The notes beneath the pieces are model-generated. The model was given only the letters and a program-made list of their open reading frames with translations. It was not told the origin of the DNA and did not search any database. Below, one piece after another: positions 57,547-62,168 of a stretch of 62,168 nt of DNA (the first letter of the stretch is position 1; each line of letters starts with the position of its first letter). The stretch lies in the IMG/VR virus record IMGVR_UViG_3300042887_001901, positions 1 through 62,168 of that record. One strand, 5' to 3'. Source of the DNA: a virus. The translations under genes were made by a program, and so were the position numbers.

Positions 57547-58431
57547 ATGAGTAAACAAATTATCTTAGATGCATTAGCATCACAGTTCGCAATTAAGCAA
57601 AACGAATTCATTCAATACGAAACAACAGTACATAGCCCAGCATTAGAGGGATTAAATAAATCCATCAGTGATTGGTTCAGTAGCGTTCTAAGTGTAAGTC
57701 CACACAGCGCCAAATATACAGGCGACACATTAGAAATCGTCCCAATGAACGAAGATAATGGTAGATGGCCTAGCGCAATTAACATTAGAAAACATTACAG
57801 CTATAGAGATGATAAAGATAATTACTATGATATTGATTACAGAAGTAGTCATAACAAAGTAGATACTGCTAACATGTATTACTTAACTACATTAGGTAAA
57901 ATAGCACAACATTCAGCTTTAATCATTAACAACATAGAAAACGAATGGAAACCAGCATACAAAGTGATATACACTCCATACTATGAATTAAGCAATGAAT
58001 TACGTAAGTTAGAACAAGAAATAAACACAATTAAACGAGATATTGATATTGCTAAACGTGAAGAGTATAAAGTAGTAGGGTTCGAACATACCATATCGCC
58101 TAACTTATACTGTAAAATGAATTACGATACAGATCAATATGAATTAGTAGAACAATCACGAACCTTTAATTTAGAAACAGGAAAAGGTAAATGGGATTAC
58201 GTTCATGTAAACGCTTATAGAGTAATTGGCGCTGCCAAATACAATAAAATAGCACTACAGGTTAAGCGAGTAGATGATGAACGATGGAGTGATATCGAGG
58301 TTAAACACGACTACTTCGACTCATTCATTGAAACAGTATATAAGTGGGAAACAAACGATAAAGCGAAACGAGACACTGATGAAACGACTCGTTACAATAG
58401 ATATGTTAGGCAGGCAGAACAAACAGCGTAA
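57547..58431 (+). CDS. unknown protein, 294 aa
   Basis: Mixed alpha/beta with a central charged helix (LSNELRKLEQEINTIKRDID) and Tyr-rich strands (YYDIDYRSSHNKVDTANMYY). Stands behind its own promoter. I do not recognise it. Confidence 0.5.
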   Translation: MSKQIILDALASQFAIKQNEFIQYETTVHSPALEGLNKSISDWFSSVLSVSPHSAKYTGDTLEIVPMNEDNGRWPSAINIRKHYSYRDDKDNYYDIDYRSSHNKVDTANMYYLTTLGKIAQHSALIINNIENEWKPAYKVIYTPYYELSNELRKLEQEINTIKRDIDIAKREEYKVVGFEHTISPNLYCKMNYDTDQYELVEQSRTFNLETGKGKWDYVHVNAYRVIGAAKYNKIALQVKRVDDERWSDIEVKHDYFDSFIETVYKWETNDKAKRDTDETTRYNRYVRQAEQTA

Positions 58432-58440
58432 ATTGATAAT

Positions 58441-58614
58441 ATGAACAAATACCAAATATTTTATAGAGCGTGGATACCAAGTTACCGCGACATTGATCAT
58501 GATGATATGATAATCGAAGCGGTAGACGAACAAGACGCACTTAGACAATTCCACGAATCAGTAAAATTCGTTAACAGATACGAAATAAAATTAATTGAAA
58601 ATGAAAACATTTAA
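58441..58614 (+). CDS. small acidic protein, 57 aa
   Basis: ATG 58441 (MNKYQIFYRAWIPSYRDID...) to TAA 58612-58614; beta-alpha with EAVDEQDALRQFHESV, a layout seen in small DUF-type phage proteins. Overlaps the next gene by 14 bases. Confidence 0.55.
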   Translation: MNKYQIFYRAWIPSYRDIDHDDMIIEAVDEQDALRQFHESVKFVNRYEIKLIENENI

Positions 58615-58864
58615 TGATTTAGAATTTAAACCACACCCATCAGGAATAGGTGGAATAGTAAGCCGTATTAAATTTGACAATGGATACGGAGCAAGCGTAG
58701 TTCAAGGCCCACACACATATGGTGGTGAAGACGGCTTATATGAATTAGCTGTATTAGATAGTAACGGCGAATTAACATACGAAACGCCTATAACGAGCGA
58801 TGTTGAAGGATACCTAAATGAACAGGACGTAACAAAATTATTAGAACAAATACAATCATTATAA
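58601..58864 (+). CDS. small protein, 87 aa
   Basis: From ATG 58601 (MKTFNDLEFKPHPSGIGGIV...). IKFDNGYGASVVQGPHTYGGEDGLYELAVL is a pattern found in uncharacterised phage proteins. A TTG two codons upstream is less likely as start. Confidence 0.55.
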   Translation: MKTFNDLEFKPHPSGIGGIVSRIKFDNGYGASVVQGPHTYGGEDGLYELAVLDSNGELTYETPITSDVEGYLNEQDVTKLLEQIQSL

Positions 58865-58865
58865 C

Positions 58866-59096
58866 ATGAATAATAGACAACGAGCAAACGGCATCACAGG
58901 AGGAATCATATCAATAATATTAGGTATAATAATATTTGTAATTACATTCCCAAGTATATTCTTAGGTGGTGCACTTATAGTAGCGGCTGCAGGTGGGTTA
59001 TATTTACTATTCAAAGTAATACGTAATGTAGTTGAAGACCATTTAGATGAAGAAGACGCAAATGAGAAGTGGAAACAAAATAAAAACATAAAATAG
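58866..59096 (+). CDS. small membrane protein, two TM
   Basis: 76 aa with two hydrophobic segments (GIISIILGIIIFVITF and LGGALIVAAAGGLYLLF) and a charged C-terminus. Unknown function; size suits a phage membrane effector. Confidence 0.5.
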   Translation: MNNRQRANGITGGIISIILGIIIFVITFPSIFLGGALIVAAAGGLYLLFKVIRNVVEDHLDEEDANEKWKQNKNIK

Positions 59097-59254
59097 AACC
59101 CTAAAATTCAGCTCTAAAAGGCCGGTTCGCACACACCACTACCAATATCCGTATATACGATTAGATGTGAATAAATTATATGCAAACACATACAATTATA
59201 ACATATTATATCAAATTATATTTAAAAACATATAAGCAGTAGATGATAATTTAC

Positions 59255-59389
59255 ATGATGGAAACCATAGCACTAATAGCGAAGGGCGATCCACAATTTA
59301 AAATACCAACTCCAACCCGAGTTGGAGAGTCAGATAAAGGTAAGTACCTTGTATACGAAATAAATAAAGCAAATGAAACAGATAAATGA
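59255..59389 (+). CDS. small protein, 44 aa
   Basis: ATG 59255 (MMETIALIAKGDPQFKIPTPTR...) to TGA 59387-59389. Overlaps the next gene by 17 bases. The 158 bases before it (59097-59254) are AT-rich with no ORF. Confidence 0.4.
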   Translation: MMETIALIAKGDPQFKIPTPTRVGESDKGKYLVYEINKANETDK

Positions 59390-59714
59390 TAAGCTCGACG
59401 GATTAAGTGAATTAGTAACACGAATCGACGCTAAAATATTAGACATAAACACTAAGTTAGACGAATTAATCAAGGCGTTACACGAGTATGATGACGACCA
59501 ATTACATTGCGAGTACAGTGGATTGCCGTCCGTTAAGGCATATGATAATGAAAAGGACATATTGAGTTGGGACGTAGATGGAGCAGAACGTCGAACACAC
59601 CACGTAACGAACGAGGAAGCGGATGACGATGCTAGATCTAATAATATTCAGACTAAACATACGGGCGAACCTAAGAAACGTAACAAACGTTACTACAAAC
59701 CCAAAGCGAAATAA
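59373..59714 (+). CDS. coiled-coil protein with basic tail
   Basis: 113 aa: N-terminal coiled coil (INDKLDGLSELVTRIDAKIL, DINTKLDELIKAL), acidic middle and basic end (KKRNKRYYKPKAK). Possibly DNA-associated. No family recognised. Confidence 0.5.
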   Translation: MKQINDKLDGLSELVTRIDAKILDINTKLDELIKALHEYDDDQLHCEYSGLPSVKAYDNEKDILSWDVDGAERRTHHVTNEEADDDARSNNIQTKHTGEPKKRNKRYYKPKAK

Positions 59715-60165
59715 CGACGATTTTTTGTTCACTGGGTTGTTTATTTAAGGCGGTGTATTGGCAGCTTTTTTGTCGCCTACAACGTATAATATAATAATTT
59801 TTTCGCGTTTATCTCGCATTATATGCGCGGTAAATGCGCATTTTTTTGCTGCTACATTACAACGTAATGGGTGACAAATGACTACAATGGGTAGTGTATT
59901 AGTAGTAATTTTGTAGTAACTACATTTTGTAGTGCGATCGTATGTGACCTGTTTGTTGTGTATGGGGTGTGTTGTGTGCTGTAGTCGTCTGCCTTTTCCG
60001 TGCCGCTCCACACTTTTTTCTGTCGACAGTATATATACACAGTAAATTTTTCTGCGTTCACTTGTTGTTGCAGTAATTTTGTCTGTACTACTATTTGTAG
60101 TTGCTGATTAACATTTGTAGTACTAAATTGTGTAGTATAGTTTTTTGTTTAGTAATGTTTTGTTT
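59715..60165 (+). other. noncoding region rich in GTAGT/ACTAC repeats and T-runs
   Basis: No gene on either strand that I support. GTAGT occurs at 59891, 59902, 59913, 59929, 59981, 60097, 60117 and 60132, and ACTAC at 59881, 59919 and 60087. The 13-base palindrome TGTAGTAACTACA is at 59912 and the CATTAC/GTAATG hairpin at 59855. Poly-T runs follow several short stems. A replication origin, a packaging or nucleoid site, or an operator array are possible. Confidence 0.55.
59823..59847 (+). terminator. intrinsic terminator
   Basis: ATGCGC/GCGCAT stem with GGTAAAT loop followed by seven T. Confidence 0.75.
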
Positions 60166-60199
60166 GGCAAAGTTTTGTTTGTAGATTGATGTTATAAAA
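60166..60199 (+). promoter_or_regulatory. two-block promoter
   Basis: TTTGGCA with GGCA 60166, TTGTAGATTGATG from 60179, TATAAAA from 60193. Confidence 0.75.
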
Positions 60200-60208
60200 G
60201 TTAAAATA

Positions 60209-60856
60209 ATGAAAGTAATTGAAAAAGATTTTGTTGTGGGTGGGTCGAAACTAGGCACCTACAACACATATCAGGACATTGAACCTGAATTGTTGCGTTT
60301 CCGTCCTGGACAACGTGTACTCCCAGCACCGTTTTTTTACGAGTCAGGTGAGACATTTACGCTGATCGCTAAACATGAGCCTGGTGCTCCTTTTTACCCA
60401 AACGGTGGTTTTGAGGTACGCGATAGCGGAGGTGGTGTCCGCCACTACGATCTAGACCAGATGATTGTTCACCCAGCAACATGTAAACACCAACCAACAC
60501 TAGACCTGATGACGCGCCGTGAGGAACGTGAAGCGGCAGCTGCTGAACGAGCTGTTTTGCGCGGTGATAAGGTGAAGGTGAAGGTAGAGGGTGCCCGCAG
60601 AGGTCGTCCAGCAATTGATCCCGCAGTGAAAGCTGCCCGCGAAGCGGAGAAGGTTTTACGCGCCCAGAGATCAGGGGGAAGGAGGGGCCGTCCAGCTTCT
60701 GGGATCGCGAAGCCCCAGACGGTAAAAACCACTAGTGGTAAGCGCGGGCGACCAGCTTTGTCCGCAGACCAGGTACAGGCTAAGGCTAACGCGATCGCAG
60801 CTACCAAAGCACGTAGCGGAGGTAAACGTGGACGCCCATCGTCAAAACGTGGGTAG
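60209..60856 (+). CDS. AT-hook protein with four R-G-R-P cores
   Basis: 215 aa. N-terminal folded part (1-95; GETFTLIAKHEPGAPF, GFEVRDSGGG) and a basic Ala-rich C-terminus with four AT hooks: RRGRPAID, RRGRPASG, KRGRPALS and KRGRPSSK. AT hooks bind the minor groove of AT-rich DNA, which describes this genome. The gene itself is GC-rich with CGC and GGT codons, unlike its neighbours. Likely nucleoid-like or regulatory protein. Confidence 0.8.
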   Translation: MKVIEKDFVVGGSKLGTYNTYQDIEPELLRFRPGQRVLPAPFFYESGETFTLIAKHEPGAPFYPNGGFEVRDSGGGVRHYDLDQMIVHPATCKHQPTLDLMTRREEREAAAAERAVLRGDKVKVKVEGARRGRPAIDPAVKAAREAEKVLRAQRSGGRRGRPASGIAKPQTVKTTSGKRGRPALSADQVQAKANAIAATKARSGGKRGRPSSKRG

Positions 60857-60888
60857 GCACTGTTTTGTGTGTAGATTTATGTATAATA
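60856..60888 (+). promoter_or_regulatory. two-block promoter
   Basis: TAGGCA, where TAG is the AT-hook gene's stop codon; GTGTAGATTTATG from 60869; TATAATA from 60882. Confidence 0.72.
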
Positions 60889-60901
60889 AAATTAATAAGT
60901 T

Positions 60902-61117
60902 ATGAGTAAGAAATTTAAGTGTATTAAAGGAATAGCAACAGATCATTTTGTTGTTTGTATGCAGAATGATGTTGTTGAGTTAATATCAGTAGACGAAAAT
61001 GAGATTGTTGTGTTGGGTATTTTTGGTTGGTGTGCTAATGCAGAAATTACTTTTTCCGCTAAAGAATTCACTAATAGTTTTTGTGTGTGGGAAAATATGG
61101 TAACAATTGTAAGGTAG
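60902..61117 (+). CDS. small protein, 71 aa
   Basis: All-beta looking (FVVCMQNDVVELISVDENEIVVLG) with three Cys. Own promoter. Unknown. Confidence 0.5.
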   Translation: MSKKFKCIKGIATDHFVVCMQNDVVELISVDENEIVVLGIFGWCANAEITFSAKEFTNSFCVWENMVTIVR

Positions 61118-61149
61118 GCACTGTCCCGTTCTTATCTTGAATTATAAAA
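61117..61149 (+). promoter_or_regulatory. two-block promoter
   Basis: TAGGCA with TAG as upstream stop; TCTTATCTTGAAT from 61130; TATAAAA from 61143. Confidence 0.68.
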
Positions 61150-61158
61150 TTAAAAATT

Positions 61159-61362
61159 ATGAATATAGAATTGTTTATTAGTAAGGACAGAGTTCCTTAC
61201 ATCGTTAAGGAGATTGGTGCAGACAGAGTTACTGTATCAGAGCATAATGAAGATCAAGACATGATCAAATTTGAGTTAACCAGTCAGCTAGATGTTTTGT
61301 TCATGTTCCATGCTGGAGTAAGGTATGGTAGTGATAGTATGGCTAAAGCATTAACCAAATAA
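61159..61362 (+). CDS. small protein, 67 aa
   Basis: MNIELFISKDRVPYIVKEIG..., alpha/beta with FMFHAGVRYGSDSMAKAL at the end. Own promoter. Unknown. Confidence 0.5.
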   Translation: MNIELFISKDRVPYIVKEIGADRVTVSEHNEDQDMIKFELTSQLDVLFMFHAGVRYGSDSMAKALTK

Positions 61363-61369
61363 TTTGGTT

Positions 61370-61403
61370 GGCAACGTTTTGTTCCTACCTTCACATTATA
61401 AAA
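61370..61403 (+). promoter_or_regulatory. two-block promoter
   Basis: TTGGCA with GGCA 61370, TCCTACCTTCACA from 61383, TATAAAA from 61397. Confidence 0.68.
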
Positions 61404-61412
61404 TTAAAAAGT

Positions 61413-61622
61413 ATGAATGTAAATGAATTAAAATCAATTTATTACTTGTTTGGTAATAAAGGAGCTGTGTGGACAAATACAGTACACATCGCTCAGTCTG
61501 GAGATGCAGTAACGCTTTGTGGTACACCAATGTTGTCTAGCAATTGGGCGTCCATTGAGGGAGTGAAGGAAGCTGGTTGTCCAAAGTGTCTGGCTAAAGT
61601 GAAAGACACTGATGTGGGTTAG
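61413..61622 (+). CDS. small zinc-knuckle-like protein
   Basis: 69 aa from ATG 61413; the longer in-frame start at 61368 would lie within the promoter. VTLCGTPMLSS and GCPKCLAK give a Cys-n-CxxC site of the type found in small uncharacterised phage proteins. Confidence 0.5.
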   Translation: MNVNELKSIYYLFGNKGAVWTNTVHIAQSGDAVTLCGTPMLSSNWASIEGVKEAGCPKCLAKVKDTDVG

Positions 61623-61656
61623 GCAGGGTTTTGTTCCGAATTTTGTAAATATAATA
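61622..61656 (+). promoter_or_regulatory. two-block promoter
   Basis: TAGGCA with TAG as upstream stop; TCCGAATTTTGTA from 61635; TATAATA from 61650. Confidence 0.6.
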
Positions 61657-61677
61657 ATAAAAATAAAACAAACAGTT

Positions 61678-61917
61678 ATGTCAAAAGAAACAGGTAAAAG
61701 AGGTCGTCCAGTAGTAGCTGGATCAGCTCGTCAAGCAAGATTAGATGCGCGTGCTCAAAGAGCAGCTCAAGGATTGTCAATTGGTAGAGGCCGCCCAGCT
61801 AGCCAGACAAGTGCTCGCCAGGCTAAGCTAGCCGCTAAGGCAGCTAAGATCGCTGCGGGTATTGAGATCAAGCGCGGCGCGCCAAAGAAAACTAAATCTG
61901 AGCCAGCGATGGCTTAG
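61678..61917 (+). CDS. AT-hook protein, short
   Basis: 79 aa from ATG 61678 (the longer frame from 61612 reads through the promoter). Hooks KRGRPVVA and GRGRPASQ and a third, weaker KRGAPKK, with Ala/Gln/Arg-rich helical spacers in near-repeat (SARQARLDARA / SARQAKLAAKA). Similar in design to the C-terminus of the 60209 protein. Ends before a terminator. Confidence 0.75.
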   Translation: MSKETGKRGRPVVAGSARQARLDARAQRAAQGLSIGRGRPASQTSARQAKLAAKAAKIAAGIEIKRGAPKKTKSEPAMA

Positions 61918-61934
61918 TGGGTTAGGAGTAACCC

Positions 61935-61976
61935 GATCCCCGAGCCTGTTGGTGTGGTGAGGGGATCATTTTTTCA
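61935..61976 (+). terminator. intrinsic terminator
   Basis: GATCCCC (61935) / GGGGATC (61961) stem with a 19-base loop, then ATTTTTTC. Confidence 0.75.
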
Positions 61977-61992
61977 TTATTAAATTTAAGTT

Positions 61993-62168
61993 ATGAGTAA
62001 AGTATTTTATATTAAAGAAACTATTATTAGCTTTTTATTAACGTTTATATTCGGGATGCGAGTGCAAGGTGAGCCGATCAACTTGGAGTACGGTACGCGA
62101 GTATCGTTCACTACTAGTGACCCAGCTGATCGCCCAGACGAATTCGCCTGGTACCGTGAGTTGAGAGT
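61993..62168 (+). CDS. 5' part of an unrecognised protein (partial)
   Basis: ATG 61993 (MSKVFYIKETIISFLLTFIFG...), open to the right edge for 58 codons. Starts with a hydrophobic segment that could be a membrane helix; later codons are GC-rich (DPADRPDEFAWYREL). No family recognised. Confidence 0.5.
   Translation, partial: MSKVFYIKETIISFLLTFIFGMRVQGEPINLEYGTRVSFTTSDPADRPDEFAWYRELR

Noticed and set aside
59745-60011. 88-aa minus-strand ORF in the noncoding region
   Set aside because: No start context, odd composition, overlaps hairpins and the GTAGT repeat region, and every other gene is on the plus strand.
60369-60807. Minus-strand ORFs opposite the AT-hook gene
   Set aside because: GC-rich repeats in the AT-hook gene leave the reverse frames open; sequences lack family features.
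1-62168. Alternative genetic code (TAG or TGA recoded)
   Set aside because: TAA, TAG and TGA all end genes at expected places, often with overlapping starts, and conserved enzymes read full length with the standard code.
1-62168. Ordinary bacterial chromosome with sugar and chaperone genes
   Set aside because: T4-type polymerase, clamp and both clamp-loader parts, fibre-like and holin-like proteins and the density of tiny genes fit a phage; no ribosomal or core metabolic operons occur.

Overview
The window looks like part of the genome of a large tailed phage with a T4-type replication module, most likely infecting a Bacteroidota host. Every gene I can support is on the + strand, with tight packing and many ATGA or TAATG junctions. 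The phage signs are a family-B DNA polymerase (gp43-like), sliding clamp (gp45-like), both clamp-loader subunits (gp44- and gp62-like), a fibre-type structural protein, a holin-like protein and very many small unrecognised genes. The host signs are A-rich leaders almost without Shine-Dalgarno sequences, TAnnTTTG-like promoter elements, many MKKLL-type signal peptides and lipoboxes, a DUF4494-like protein and a tmRNA tag ending in YAYAA. Host assignment is inference.

Layout. 0-4.2 kb: 7-deazaguanine precursor enzymes (QueE-like, FolE), a phage-borne Fe-S assembly pair (IscU, IscA) and a dCTP deaminase/dUTPase-like protein. 4.3-5.3 kb: fibre-like protein. 5.3-14.4 kb: DNA polymerase, clamp, Hsp20, GroES-GroEL, clamp loader and a RecB/Cas4-like nuclease with a four-Cys cluster. 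14.4-34.0 kb: a continuous run of about 20 glycan genes. It contains glycosyltransferases, a GDP-mannose 3,5-epimerase, RmlB, an RfbH-type [2Fe-2S] 3-dehydrase, a split transketolase, a GT10-methyltransferase fusion, a cupin-nucleotidyltransferase-kinase fusion, and AroE-like and GatZ-like enzymes. 34.0-36.8 kb: ClpP and small proteins.

36.8-38.6 kb is an RNA locus: a chain of about seven hairpins, tRNA-Ser(UGA), an aberrant tRNA-like RNA, and a complete tmRNA whose 5' end lies inside an upstream coding region. 38.6-47.0 kb is a block of exported proteins: two related CsgG-like proteins, a cohesin/dockerin-type protein, three lipoproteins, two outer-membrane-barrel-like proteins (one with a long Ser/Ala-rich spacer), mixed with holin-like and other membrane proteins. 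47-52.4 kb: a GT2 glycosyltransferase, two metallophosphoesterases, a secreted NucA-type nuclease and an AdoMet decarboxylase-like protein. 52.4-62.2 kb: small genes, most with their own copy of a two-block promoter, a roughly 490-base noncoding region dense in GTAGT/ACTAC, and two AT-hook proteins.

How the parts may fit together (inference). IscU/IscA could mature the phage's own Fe-S proteins (QueE-like, RfbH-like, RecB/Cas4-like). Hsp20 and GroESL share a 12-bp element near their promoters and may be co-regulated. Phage tmRNA and phage ClpP could act together on stalled translation products. The glycan block has the enzymes for unusual nucleotide sugars together with the transferases to use them, for virion or host-surface glycosylation. 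The exported block plausibly remodels the host envelope. The best candidates for something undescribed are the exported CsgG/cohesin block, the RNA locus, and the branched-sugar pathway.
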